The position numbers were made by a program, and so were the translations under genes. From positions 186,001 to 250,000 of the forward strand of contig UQOY01000001.1 of the NCBI GenBank assembly GCA_900542825.1: DNA of 64,000 nt. The letters run 5' to 3'. Shown piece by piece: positions 45,748 to 54,185 of the stretch (position 1 is its first letter; each line of letters starts with the position of its first letter). The notes beneath the pieces are model-generated. The model did not search any database, had not been told where the DNA came from, and saw only the letters and a list, made by a program, of their open reading frames with translations. The stretch is from an uncultured Collinsella sp. GTDB taxonomy: Bacteria; Actinomycetota; Coriobacteriia; Coriobacteriales; Coriobacteriaceae.

Positions 45748-46942
45748 GGCAGGCGATAATCTCATCCGAAAGATCGAGGGCGGAGTTGGTCACGGCATCC
45801 ATATCGTAGTAACGATACTCGGCCAGGCGACCCACCGGGTGGAAGTTCGTCAGGTTCTGGACGCGCTCAAGATAGCGCTCATAGAGCTCGCGGTTCTCGG
45901 GTTCCAGAATGGCGTAATAGGGCGTCTCACCCGAGCCGGGCGTATAGGCCTTGGAATACTCCTTCATGATGGTGGTCTTGCCGGGCAGGACCTGGCCAGT
46001 CATGTTCTTGAACTCGGTGATACGCGTGTAATCCTCGCTCGTGGTGTAATTGACGGTGCCCACGGGCTGGAACTGGTCCATATCGAGCGTCTCGAACTTC
46101 ATGTCGAGCGTACGGTACGGCAGAGCGCCCAGGTCGAGGTTGAACAGCTCGTCGAGCGGACCGGTGTAGACGATCTCGCCGCCATAGACCTTACCGTCGA
46201 TCTTGACGGTGGTTTCGTCGATCTCGAAGAGGTCGCGGGCGTCAACGTCGCAGAACACATCAATCAGATCGTGGTCGAGCATGTGCTCGAACAGCGCGGT
46301 ATAGCCGTCCTGCGGCATGCCCTGGAAGGGAGCCTGCGGGAAGTAGCGGTCATCGTCGCCCACAAAGACGGGAACGCGGCCGGTAATCGAGGGATCGATC
46401 TGGTCGGGCGTCTGACCCCACTGCTTCATGGTGTAATGCAAAAAGACGTTCTCGTAGACGTAATCGGCGACCTCGGCAAGATCCGGGTCGTTCTTCTTGC
46501 GCAGCTCCATGATGGGCACCTTGACGTCCTTGCCAAAGGTCTCCACGAGTTTCTGATACAGCTCCTCGCCGCGTTCATCGCCAAAGGCAAGCTTGAGGCT
46601 TGCGTGGTTAAAGGGCACGGGCATGAGGGTGCCGTTGATGTTGGCGAGCACCTTGTGCTGGTAGTCCGTCCACTTGGTAAAGCGCGACAGGAAATTGTGA
46701 ACGCGCTCATTAAAGGTATGGTAGATGTGCGGACCATACTCGTGGACCAGAATCCCGGCCTCATCAGCGCAGTCGTAGGCGTTGCCCGCAATGTGGCTAC
46801 GGCGCTCCAGAACGGCAACGCGATAGCCGATGGTCTCGGCGAGACGGCGGGCACAAACGGCACCGGCATATCCGGCACCGACGACAATCATGTCGTATGC
46901 GCCGGCGTTAAAGCCTTCAGGCAGGCCTGAGGTAATCTGCAT
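45740..46942 (-). CDS. glf: UDP-galactopyranose mutase
   Basis: Flavoenzyme interconverting UDP-galactopyranose and UDP-galactofuranose; 400 residues. The FAD motif is IVVGAGYAGAVCARRLAE, followed by RSHIAGNAYD, EYGPHIYHT and the substrate-contacting NYTTSEDYTRITEFK and ETPYYAILEPENRELYERY. A long N-terminal lead of 16 residues precedes the FAD motif. AAGGAG lies before the ATG. It is transcribed divergently from pta. Confidence 0.95.
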   Translation of the reverse strand: MQITSGLPEGFNAGAYDMIVVGAGYAGAVCARRLAETIGYRVAVLERRSHIAGNAYDCADEAGILVHEYGPHIYHTFNERVHNFLSRFTKWTDYQHKVLANINGTLMPVPFNHASLKLAFGDERGEELYQKLVETFGKDVKVPIMELRKKNDPDLAEVADYVYENVFLHYTMKQWGQTPDQIDPSITGRVPVFVGDDDRYFPQAPFQGMPQDGYTALFEHMLDHDLIDVFCDVDARDLFEIDETTVKIDGKVYGGEIVYTGPLDELFNLDLGALPYRTLDMKFETLDMDQFQPVGTVNYTTSEDYTRITEFKNMTGQVLPGKTTIMKEYSKAYTPGSGETPYYAILEPENRELYERYLERVQNLTNFHPVGRLAEYRYYDMDAVTNSALDLSDEIIACHA

Positions 46943-46986
46943 CGATACTCCTTGTCAAAAGCCACAGGCTCGTTAGCTGGGCTTTT

Positions 46987-47046
46987 CTCGAACATTCTTC
47001 GAGACATATTTATCAGAGCGATTATAGCGCTAATGCGTCCTATAAT
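46987..47046. promoter_or_regulatory. Divergent glf/pta promoter region
   Basis: TATAAT appears on the plus strand at 47041-47046 (toward pta) and on the minus strand at 47026-47021 (toward glf). A palindrome CTCGAA-CATTC-TTCGAG at 46987-47003 falls in the glf leader and could be an operator; it resembles, but does not fit, a LexA box because the spacer is one base off. No good -35 boxes were found. Confidence 0.5.
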
Positions 47047-47099
47047 GAGCTTGCCACACAAGGAAAGCTCAAGCACCGCGGCGTACATAATTGAAAGGT

Positions 47100-47122
47100 A
47101 AACCCGCTAGCAGCGGGTTTAT
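47100..47122 (+). promoter_or_regulatory. Leader hairpin upstream of pta
   Basis: AAACCCGC (47100-47107) pairs with GCGGGTTT (47113-47120), followed by ATT. It lies between the pta -10 box and the gene, so it may be a transcription attenuator or mRNA 5' stabiliser. Confidence 0.5.
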
Positions 47123-47173
47123 TCGTGAACAGCCGGGCGCCTGGAGCTTAGCGAAACGCTTGTAAGGAGTAAC

Positions 47174-48154
47174 ATGAGCGATTTCCTAAACCGTATGAAG
47201 TCTGCCGCCAAGGCTGACCTTAAGACGATCGTCCTGCCCGAGGGCGAGGATCCACGCACCATCGTCGCAGCCACCAAGATCATCGAGGAGGGCCTGGCAA
47301 AGATCGTCATCCTGGGCAACCCCGACGAGATCGACGTTCCCGGCGCTACCGTCATCGATCCGCGCAATGCCGAGAAGCACGAGGAGTACGCGCAGAAGTT
47401 TGCCGAGCTCCGCGCCAAGAAGGGCGTCACCATCGAGCAGGCTCGCGCCCAGGTGATGGATGCTACCTACTTTGGCACCATGATGGTCAAGATGGGCGAC
47501 GCCGACGGCCTGGTCTCCGGCGCCTGCCACTCCACCGCCGACACCCTACGCCCCGCGCTGCAGATCCTCAAGACCGCCCCGGGCACCAAGCTGGTCTCGG
47601 CCTTCTTCGTGATGTGCACCAACACCCCGCAGTTCGGCACCGACGGCACGCTGATCTTCGCCGACTGCGGCCTCAACATCAACCCGTCCTCCGACGAGCT
47701 CTCCGAGATCGCCATCGCCTCCGCTCACTCCTGGTCCACCTTCATGGGCAACGTTGAGCCGCACGTGGCCATGCTCTCCTACTCCACCATGGGCTCCGCC
47801 GGCGGCGACGTCGCCAAGAAGGTCCAGGAGGCCGTGAAGTTCTGCAAGGAGAAGGCTCCCGAGCTCGCCATCGATGGCGACCTGCAGCTCGACGCCGCCA
47901 TCGTCCCCACCGTCGCCCAGCTCAAGGCCCCCGGTTCCTCCGTTGCCGGCAAGGCCAACGTGCTCGTGTTCCCCGACCTTGAGGCCGGCAACATCGGCTA
48001 CAAGCTGGTCCAGCGCTTCGCCGGCGCCGACGCTTACGGCCCCATCCTGCAGGGCATCGCCAAGCCGGTCAACGACCTTTCGCGCGGCTGCTCTGCCGAC
48101 GACATCGTGGGTGTCGTGGCCATCACCGCCGTCCAGGCTCAGATGGCTGAGTAG
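47174..48154 (+). CDS. pta: Phosphate acetyltransferase
   Basis: Converts acetyl-CoA and phosphate to acetyl phosphate, 326 residues, the short single-domain Pta form. Motifs are KTIVLPEGEDPRTI, GDADGLVSGACHSTADTLRPALQI, SAFFVMCTN, FADCGLNINPSSDELSEIA and AKPVNDLSRGCSADDIVGVVAITA. GTAAGGAG precedes the ATG. It faces two acetate kinase genes and together they make acetate and ATP. Codons from about position 47500 are strongly C-ending, suggesting high expression. Confidence 0.96.
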   Translation: MSDFLNRMKSAAKADLKTIVLPEGEDPRTIVAATKIIEEGLAKIVILGNPDEIDVPGATVIDPRNAEKHEEYAQKFAELRAKKGVTIEQARAQVMDATYFGTMMVKMGDADGLVSGACHSTADTLRPALQILKTAPGTKLVSAFFVMCTNTPQFGTDGTLIFADCGLNINPSSDELSEIAIASAHSWSTFMGNVEPHVAMLSYSTMGSAGGDVAKKVQEAVKFCKEKAPELAIDGDLQLDAAIVPTVAQLKAPGSSVAGKANVLVFPDLEAGNIGYKLVQRFAGADAYGPILQGIAKPVNDLSRGCSADDIVGVVAITAVQAQMAE

Positions 48155-48168
48155 CGTACGTACCCCTC

Positions 48169-48295
48169 GGGACCCTACAGGGTAAAGCTCTGAAAACGTC
48201 CTCGGACATGCATGAAACCCCCGCTGCGCACTTCGTGCGGCGGGGGTTTCATGCGTCCTGCGGAAAGTTTTCAGAGCTTTACCCTGTAGGGTCCC
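48169..48295 (+). repeat. Nested palindrome E5 (29-bp arms)
   Basis: Arms 48169-48197 and 48267-48295 are perfect 29-base inverted copies. The inner stem GCATGAAACCCCCGC (48210-48224) pairs with 48240-48254, capped by CGCAC-TTC-GTGCG. The unpaired strands are GTCCTCGGACAT (left) and GTCCTGCGGAAA (right); GTCCT and TGCGGAA recur in E3 and in E4 reversed. It begins 14 bases after the pta stop and has no T-tract. Confidence 0.9.
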
Positions 48296-48582
48296 TGCCG
48301 CCACGTGGCAGTCAGGGTATCTGGAGTGGACGGCGGCTTGGCTACGAGCTGGGGCTGAAGATCTGAACGGATGGGTGTCGTTGCTGGGAGCGCAGGCGCT
48401 GCTGGCGGTGATCACTTTGGAGATTGAAAGGCCGCTGGGCTTCGGCGGTTGTTGTGCCGGAAAGTGTGTCCCGGTTTGGAGGCGGATTGTGGGTCGCACT
48501 TTCCGCAACGTACCTCAACTGGAAAGCTTATCCCAGAATTTGCGCTCGAAATGGGATGGAGTTTCCGCTGTCCACCTGCTAG
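48296..48582. other. Non-coding region between pta and ackA
   Basis: No supported gene. CGGAAAGTG (48458-48466) pairs with CACTTTCCG (48497-48505), a second, shorter-armed hairpin with a 30-base interior. Otherwise only the convergent ends of pta and ackA lie here. Confidence 0.45.
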
Positions 48583-48620
48583 CAAAAAGACCTCCGGAGC
48601 TATTGCTCTGGAGGCCTTTC
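48583..48620 (-). terminator. Intrinsic terminator of ackA (downstream copy)
   Basis: GACCTCCGGAGC (48589-48600) pairs with GCTCTGGAGGCC (48605-48616), with T-runs on both sides (the A-run at 48583-48588 gives T on the minus strand). Confidence 0.82.
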
Positions 48621-48641
48621 TCTCAATTACAAACGAATGCG

Positions 48642-49820
48642 TTAGTTGTTCTTGGTCAGGCGTTCGACGTCGTGGGCGATCATGTATTCCTCGTCGGTGG
48701 GGATGACCATGACCGTGACGGCGGAACCGGCAGCGCTGATGACCTGCGGGCCGTTGCCCACGGCCTCGCGGTTCTTGTTGTTGTCGATGCGCACGCCCAG
48801 CCACTCAAAGCAGTCGCAGAAGGCCTTACGAATCGACCAGTCGTTCTCGCCGATGCCGGCAGTGAAGGTGATGGTATCCACGCCCGCCATAGAAGCGATC
48901 ATGGAGCCGGCCTGCTGCATAGCCTTATAGGCGAACATATCGAAGGCGAGCAGGCAGCGCTCATCTCCCTCGGAAGCGCGCGTACGGATGTCGCGGGCGT
49001 CGTTGGAGATACCCGAGATGGCAAGCAGACCAGACTGCTTGTTCATCATGTCGTCGACTTCCTGGTAGCTGTAGCCGCCCTCGCGCTGCAGGTAACACAC
49101 GGTAGCCGGGTCGATAGAGCCGCAGCGGGTTCCCATCATCAGGCCGTCAAGCGGCGTGAGCCCCATCGTGGTGTCGCGGCACACGCCATCCTCGATGGCG
49201 GCAAGCGAGGCACCGTTGCCCAAATGGCACGAGAGCAGGCGGTGGCAGCGCGAGCCCAGGATCTCCTTGGCCATCATCCACTCGTAACGGTGGCTTGTAC
49301 CGTGGGCGCCGTACTTGCGCACGTGGTACTTGTCGCACACGTCCTTGGGCAGGGCGTAGGTGTAGGCAACCTCAGGCATGGTCATGTGGAACGAGGTGTC
49401 GAAGACAGCCACGTTGGGCAGCTCCGGATACTTCTCGCGGCAATACTCTATCGCCGCAGCCTCGCCGTAGTTGTGCAGCGGGGCGAGCGGAGCCACCTCG
49501 AGAATCTTAGCCATGACCTCGTCGTCGACGACTGCGGAATCATCGAAGTGCCAGCCGCCCTGAACGATGCGATGCCCAATGCCATCGATCGTAAAGTCGG
49601 TCTTCTCGAGCTCCTCGAGCACGCGAGCGATAGCAGAGCGATGATCGGGGAAGGGAGCCTCCTCGGTCTGCTTGGCGCCACCGTTCTCGGAGTGGCCGAA
49701 GATGCCCATGTCCGATCCGATACGCTCGCAGTTGCCCTTGGCGAAAACCTCGCGGGTATCGGTATCCAAAAGCTGGTATTTAAGGCTTGAGCTGCCGGCA
49801 TTGACAACAAGTACGTTCAT
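48642..49820 (-). CDS. ackA: Acetate kinase, downstream paralogue
   Basis: Forms acetate and ATP from acetyl phosphate; 392 residues. Family motifs are VLVVNAGSSSLKYQL, HRIVQGGWHF, FDTSFHMTMPE, GAHGTSHRYEWMM, CHLGNGASLAAIEDG, DTTMGLTPLDGLMMGTRCGSIDPA, FTAGIGEND and the C-terminal PTDEEYMIAHD. All key Arg, Asp and His residues are present. It shares most residues with the upstream ackA, but nucleotides are diverged, so it is an older tandem duplicate than arcA. Confidence 0.95.
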   Translation of the reverse strand: MNVLVVNAGSSSLKYQLLDTDTREVFAKGNCERIGSDMGIFGHSENGGAKQTEEAPFPDHRSAIARVLEELEKTDFTIDGIGHRIVQGGWHFDDSAVVDDEVMAKILEVAPLAPLHNYGEAAAIEYCREKYPELPNVAVFDTSFHMTMPEVAYTYALPKDVCDKYHVRKYGAHGTSHRYEWMMAKEILGSRCHRLLSCHLGNGASLAAIEDGVCRDTTMGLTPLDGLMMGTRCGSIDPATVCYLQREGGYSYQEVDDMMNKQSGLLAISGISNDARDIRTRASEGDERCLLAFDMFAYKAMQQAGSMIASMAGVDTITFTAGIGENDWSIRKAFCDCFEWLGVRIDNNKNREAVGNGPQVISAAGSAVTVMVIPTDEEYMIAHDVERLTKNN

Positions 49821-49980
49821 GAGACTCCTTCGCAGTGCAATACGGCCGATGCAGACCCCTTAAGGCGGCCGCATTTTAATAAGAAGTTATCATATCTTGA
49901 TAAATAGCTATCAGCATATCGCCCAACGAGCGCAAAGAGGGACTGAGCGGCACTTGGTCGTCCAGCCCCCCCTCTTGCAA
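49821..49980 (-). promoter_or_regulatory. Region between the two ackA genes
   Basis: The AT-rich part near 49875-49920 holds TATGAT and TTAAAA hexamers, so the downstream ackA probably has its own promoter, though no -35 could be fixed. AAGAGGG (about 49934) and CCCTCTT (about 49970) can pair as a terminator for the upstream ackA. Confidence 0.4.
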
Positions 49981-51159
49981 TTACTTGCCGTTGACGATGC
50001 GCTCGACGTCAGAAGCGATCATGAACTCCTCGTCCGTGGGGATGACGAAGATCTTGACCTTGGAATCCTTGGCAGACAGGCACCAAGCGCCGTCGCCACG
50101 CAGAGCGTTGCGGGCATGATCCATCTTGACGCCCATAAAGGCCAGACGATCGGCCACGCCGGCGCGGACGGCCGGAGCGTGCTCGCCGATGCCGGCGGTA
50201 AAGACCAGGGTGTCCATGCCGCACATGGAGGTGGCCATCTCAGCGGCCTTTGCGGCAATCTTGTAGACGAACATATCGAAGGCGAGCTGGGCCTCGGGGT
50301 CGCCGGCAGCGGCGAGCTCCTCAACGTTGCGGCAGTCGTTGGTCTTGCCGCCTGTCACAGCCAAAAGGCCGGACTTCTTGTTCATCATCTCGTCGACCTC
50401 GTCGAAGGTGTAGCCGCCCTCGCGCTGCAGGTAGCAGACGGTGGCCGGGTCGATGGAGCCGCAGCGGGTGCCCATCATGACGCCGTCGAGCGGGGTGAGG
50501 CCCATGGTGGTGTCCATGCACTTGCCGTCCTCGATGGCGCACAGGGAGGCACCGGAACCGATATGGCACACAACGACCTTGCGAGCCTCGCCGTTGGTCA
50601 TCTCGGCGACCTTCTTGGAGATGTAGCGGTAGCTGGTGCCATGAGCGCCGTACTTACGGATGTGCAGCTTGTCGCAGACGTCCTTGGGCAGGGCGTAGGT
50701 CTTGGCGACCTCGGGCATGTTGAAGTGGAAAGCGGTGTCATAGACCGTGACGTTAGGCAGATCGGGATACTGCTCCAGGCAGAACTCGATAACGTTGGCC
50801 TCGGGGTTGTTGTGCAGCGGCGCCAGCGGGGCAACCTCGCGGATCTTGGCGAGGACGTCCTCGTCGACGAGGGAGGAGTCGCCAAAGTACCAACCACCCT
50901 GAACGATACGGTGGCCGATGCCCTCGATCTTGACGCCGTTGGCCTCGAGGTCCTTCAGGACGACCTCGATGGCGACCTTGTGGTCGGGGAACTCGATGTT
51001 CTCGGTCACCTTCTTGGAACCGTTGGCAGCATGGGTGAAGGTACCGCCGGTAAAGCAGACGCGCTCGCAGGAGCCCTTTGCGGACACCTTGTGGGACTTG
51101 GTATCGATGACCTGATACTTAAGGGTCGAAGATCCTGCGTTGACGACCAGAACGTTCAT
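49981..51159 (-). CDS. ackA: Acetate kinase, upstream paralogue
   Basis: A second full-length 392-residue acetate kinase with the same motifs (VLVVNAGSSTLKYQV, HRIVQGGWYF, CHIGSGASLCAIEDG, DTTMGLTPLDGVMMGTRCGSIDPA, FTAGIGEHA). No active-site change was seen that would mark it as propionate or butyrate kinase. Its codons are more G/C-ending than those of the downstream copy, suggesting it is the main expressed enzyme. Confidence 0.95.
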   Translation of the reverse strand: MNVLVVNAGSSTLKYQVIDTKSHKVSAKGSCERVCFTGGTFTHAANGSKKVTENIEFPDHKVAIEVVLKDLEANGVKIEGIGHRIVQGGWYFGDSSLVDEDVLAKIREVAPLAPLHNNPEANVIEFCLEQYPDLPNVTVYDTAFHFNMPEVAKTYALPKDVCDKLHIRKYGAHGTSYRYISKKVAEMTNGEARKVVVCHIGSGASLCAIEDGKCMDTTMGLTPLDGVMMGTRCGSIDPATVCYLQREGGYTFDEVDEMMNKKSGLLAVTGGKTNDCRNVEELAAAGDPEAQLAFDMFVYKIAAKAAEMATSMCGMDTLVFTAGIGEHAPAVRAGVADRLAFMGVKMDHARNALRGDGAWCLSAKDSKVKIFVIPTDEEFMIASDVERIVNGK

Positions 51160-51212
51160 GTGTCTCCCTACTAACAGGCGGTGTGGCGCCGCCAGGTTAC
51201 ATACGCTTCAAT

Positions 51213-51246
51213 AATAAACCCAAACGCCCTCGCGCTCGGGTTTATT
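51213..51246 (-). terminator. Terminator of the MFS transporter gene
   Basis: AATAAACCC (51213-51221) pairs with GGGTTTATT (51238-51246), followed by ATT on the minus strand. Confidence 0.75.
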
Positions 51247-51279
51247 GCGTTGATATATAAGTTATCGATGCCTGAATAC

Positions 51280-52440
51280 TCATGTCCTTTGGCTTGTAAG
51301 ACGAAAGAGCGCGGGGATATACACCAACGAAGAAATCCCGAGTGCAACAAGCAATATGAGTCGAATGCCCGCAACGCTGCTCAACACAGCGTTGAGCAGA
51401 TAGAAAAGAACCGCACCCACCGCCACCATCTGGCTTTGAACCGAAATCAGTGAACAGCGCATCGAAGAATCGGCAGCATTTTGAAAAATTGAGTATTTAA
51501 TCGGAGCAAATAACGAGTAAGCGACCGTCTGCAGCACATAGAACACGGGCAGCAAATAAACCGGAGTAAAGGGAATCAAAAACAGAGCAGTCAGGGAAAG
51601 GCGCACGATGCCGCAAATACGCGCAAAGCGGCCCTTGTCGACACGAGCAATCACACTGGGCACAATAAGCCCCATAGAGGCCGAGGCAAGGAGCTGGACC
51701 GCAATGGCCACACCCGAAGCGACGGCATTCATTCCGCGACCCGCAAGCAGCAGTGAGAAAAAGTCTTCAAGGGCGACAAAAGCAAACGCCTGAGAACAGT
51801 CCATGATGAACGCTGACCGAAGAATGCCATTACCCGCAATAGCAGCACCGATCATCTTCGGGCTCATTCCATGCTCAGGTGTCACCGCAGTGCCCTCTCT
51901 TCTCACCTCAGGAATACAGACAACGACAACCAATGTCAGCACCATTGCGATGATATCGACCGAAAGCCCAATGAGGTATGCACCGACGGACGAAATGAAA
52001 CCGCCCACACAAGCGGAGATGGCATAAGAGGCATAGAAAACAAATCGCTCAACGACATTAAGTCTTACGAGCTGGTCCTGAGAGACGCTGTCGATGTAAA
52101 TCGCTTCTATGGATCCGCTCACACATGCAACGGCAAAACCTTTGAGAGCAAACGCGCCGATTAAAAGCAGAGGAGAACGGACGAGAAGCAGGGCGGCGTA
52201 GTATCCAAGCATTCCCACAACGCCAACGAGACCGCTGGTCTTTCGTCCAAACCTATCAGCAATATAGCCAGTGGGAACTTCAAGGATGAACTTACTCACT
52301 TGATATGCAATCATCATGCTAGAAATCGCTACCATCGAAAGCCCGACGAACTCAAGGTAAACCGTCAGAAAATACAAAATGGTGCTGAAGTTCGACAGAA
52401 AAACGAACGTCATATAAAGCAAAACCGTACGGTTTTTCAT
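51280..52440 (-). CDS. Major facilitator superfamily transporter
   Basis: A 386-residue membrane protein with about twelve membrane segments. The MFS signature between segments 2 and 3 is EVPTGYIADRFGRKTSGL. A central cytoplasmic loop (PEVRREGTAVTPEHGMSPK) divides the two halves. Substrate unknown; drug or peptide efflux is possible. The ATG at 52440 follows GGAGGGCGGAG. DNA here is noticeably less GC-rich than neighbours, which suggests later acquisition together with the LysR gene upstream. Confidence 0.85.
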   Translation of the reverse strand: MKNRTVLLYMTFVFLSNFSTILYFLTVYLEFVGLSMVAISSMMIAYQVSKFILEVPTGYIADRFGRKTSGLVGVVGMLGYYAALLLVRSPLLLIGAFALKGFAVACVSGSIEAIYIDSVSQDQLVRLNVVERFVFYASYAISACVGGFISSVGAYLIGLSVDIIAMVLTLVVVVCIPEVRREGTAVTPEHGMSPKMIGAAIAGNGILRSAFIMDCSQAFAFVALEDFFSLLLAGRGMNAVASGVAIAVQLLASASMGLIVPSVIARVDKGRFARICGIVRLSLTALFLIPFTPVYLLPVFYVLQTVAYSLFAPIKYSIFQNAADSSMRCSLISVQSQMVAVGAVLFYLLNAVLSSVAGIRLILLVALGISSLVYIPALFRLTSQRT

Positions 52441-52559
52441 GCTCCGCCCTCCAAGAGTCAGCAATCTAAATCGGAATCTTGGAAAAGCATGAGGGCAAAG
52501 CTGTCAGCTATGTGTTACAAGGCGTCAATAAGCACTTGACGTCTCGAAGCCAATTAATC

Positions 52560-53450
52560 TCACGAAGCAAGATGACGCAATAGGTGCAGAAAAACCGTCT
52601 GGTGTCGATCAGTCCAGGAATTTTGCCGATAGCAAAAGTAGATAGGCAAGGTTACATCACGCGAACCTTCAATGGAGCACTCACTCACTTCTGACCCATC
52701 CGATGCGAGAGAGGACCCAGACAAACTCAATATCAATCCCCCGGCTTGAAGAAACTCAGTCTGAGCCCTGTTTCCGTATTCGACATCGCGGAAGCGGAAA
52801 TTAACCAGCTGGGCTTCAGGGCATTGATTGATTGCATTGAGACAGGGTGACAAATTAATGGGAACAGCGAGCCTGCCGCCCAGTAACTCGCGAATGGTCA
52901 TAGCGCCCACAGATTGATGACCCGTTGGGCACGAAAGAACCTTGAGCTCCTTTTCACCCAAGTATTTCGAAGAAAGGACACTGTCCCTTGGTTCCTCAAA
53001 TGAGATGGCCGCATCCGAAATGCCAAGCACAAGTGATTCAAAGCATGTAGCCGTTGGCTGATGCCACACATCAAGGTGAATCTGAGGATGCGAACTTTCA
53101 AACGAGTCGTACCAGTTTTCGGCAAAAAGGCGCCCCCGCCCATGAAGGCAGGGGGCGTAAAGACGAAAGTGGCCATCGGGCGAAACGCCGTCACCCCTCG
53201 ATTGAGCGTACTTTTTGAGATCGTCGACTTGTGCCAGGATCACGCGTGCACGACGCGCAAATTCTCTGCCCGCCGGAGACAAAACAGCCTCCCCCGCCGA
53301 TCGGTCGAGCAAAACAATCTGATACTCAGATTCCAACTTTTTGATTGCCGACGAAACGGCCTGCGGACTCACATGAACGGCGCGAGCTGCTTTGCGCACA
53401 CCGCCATAGTTCGCTACCGCTTGAAGGTATTCGAGTTGAGAAAGCTGCAT
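52560..53450 (-). CDS. LysR family transcriptional regulator
   Basis: A 296-residue regulator. The N-terminal winged helix (MQLSQLEYLQAVANYGGVRKAARAVHVSPQAVSSAIKKLE) is typical of the family. The effector domain spans about 90-296. The target is unknown; the adjacent MFS gene, transcribed in the same direction 119 bases downstream, is the natural candidate. Codon use matches the MFS gene and differs from the surrounding housekeeping genes. Confidence 0.9.
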   Translation of the reverse strand: MQLSQLEYLQAVANYGGVRKAARAVHVSPQAVSSAIKKLESEYQIVLLDRSAGEAVLSPAGREFARRARVILAQVDDLKKYAQSRGDGVSPDGHFRLYAPCLHGRGRLFAENWYDSFESSHPQIHLDVWHQPTATCFESLVLGISDAAISFEEPRDSVLSSKYLGEKELKVLSCPTGHQSVGAMTIRELLGGRLAVPINLSPCLNAINQCPEAQLVNFRFRDVEYGNRAQTEFLQAGGLILSLSGSSLASDGSEVSECSIEGSRDVTLPIYFCYRQNSWTDRHQTVFLHLLRHLAS

Positions 53451-53491
53451 AGATTACTCCAAAGGCAGCCAAGTCGACGGGCTACGCGCCC

Positions 53492-53827
53492 TCAGATGAG
53501 GTTCTCGCCCAGGTTCTTGCCGCCGAGGACGTGCATGTGGAAGTGCATGACGGTCTGGCCGGCGTTGACGCCCTTGTTGGAGATGACGCGGAAACCGTCC
53601 TCCAGGCCCTTGGCCTTAGCGACCTCCTGGATGGCGTGAGCCATGGCGCCCATGGTCTCGGGCGGCACGTTGTCGGCGATGTCGCTGTAGTGCTTCTTGG
53701 GGATCACGAGTGTGTGGACCGGCGCCTGGGGGTTGAGGTCGTCGAAGGCGATGACCTGGTCGTCCTCAAAGACAACGGTCGAGGGGATCTCGTGGTTGGC
53801 AATTTTGCAGAAGATGCAATCACACAT
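53492..53827 (-). CDS. HIT family protein (HINT-like)
   Basis: A 111-residue histidine-triad hydrolase, acting on AMP-linked substrates such as nucleoside phosphoramidates. The N-terminal CDCIFCKIANHEIPS carries a Cys pair, and the catalytic triad motif is HFHMHVLGG. AAGGAACC precedes the ATG at 53827; the longer open frame overlaps xseB and is rejected. Confidence 0.93.
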   Translation of the reverse strand: MCDCIFCKIANHEIPSTVVFEDDQVIAFDDLNPQAPVHTLVIPKKHYSDIADNVPPETMGAMAHAIQEVAKAKGLEDGFRVISNKGVNAGQTVMHFHMHVLGGKNLGENLI

Positions 53828-53876
53828 GGCTGGTTCCTTTCTCACAGACCAAGGTAATTTTATTTGGTCGGGATGG

Positions 53877-54143
53877 CTAGAACGAGAGGTTGTCGTCCGT
53901 GTTGGCGGCTTCGCCATCGGCGAGCACGTCGTTGCCGTCAACATCCTTCAGGAGCACCGAGACCTTCTGCTCGGCATCGGACAGGCGGGTGCGCAGACTC
54001 TTGAGGAGCTCGACGCCGCGGGTATAGCTCTCGAGCGACTCCTCGAGCTCCATATCACCCGACTCCAAGCTGCGGATGATGAGCTCAAGCTCCTGCGAGG
54101 CCTGCTTGTACGTAAGCTGCTCGACCGGGGTCTTCTCTGCCAT
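53877..54143 (-). CDS. xseB: Exodeoxyribonuclease VII small subunit
   Basis: An 88-residue helical subunit that binds XseA in multiple copies. The family core is LTYKQASQELELIIRSLESGDMELEESLESYTRGVELLKSLRTRLSDAEQKV. An acidic tail ends the protein. It lies 42 bases after xseA and is preceded by GGAAA. No separate promoter is seen. Confidence 0.93.
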   Translation of the reverse strand: MAEKTPVEQLTYKQASQELELIIRSLESGDMELEESLESYTRGVELLKSLRTRLSDAEQKVSVLLKDVDGNDVLADGEAANTDDNLSF

Positions 54144-54185
54144 ATCTGTTTCCTTTCCTAAAGGTTTATCGCTATGAAACGCGGT

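Noticed and set aside
46987..47003. LexA box at the glf leader
   Set aside because: CTCGAA-CATTC-TTCGAG is palindromic but has the wrong spacer for LexA; listed only as an unassigned operator candidate.
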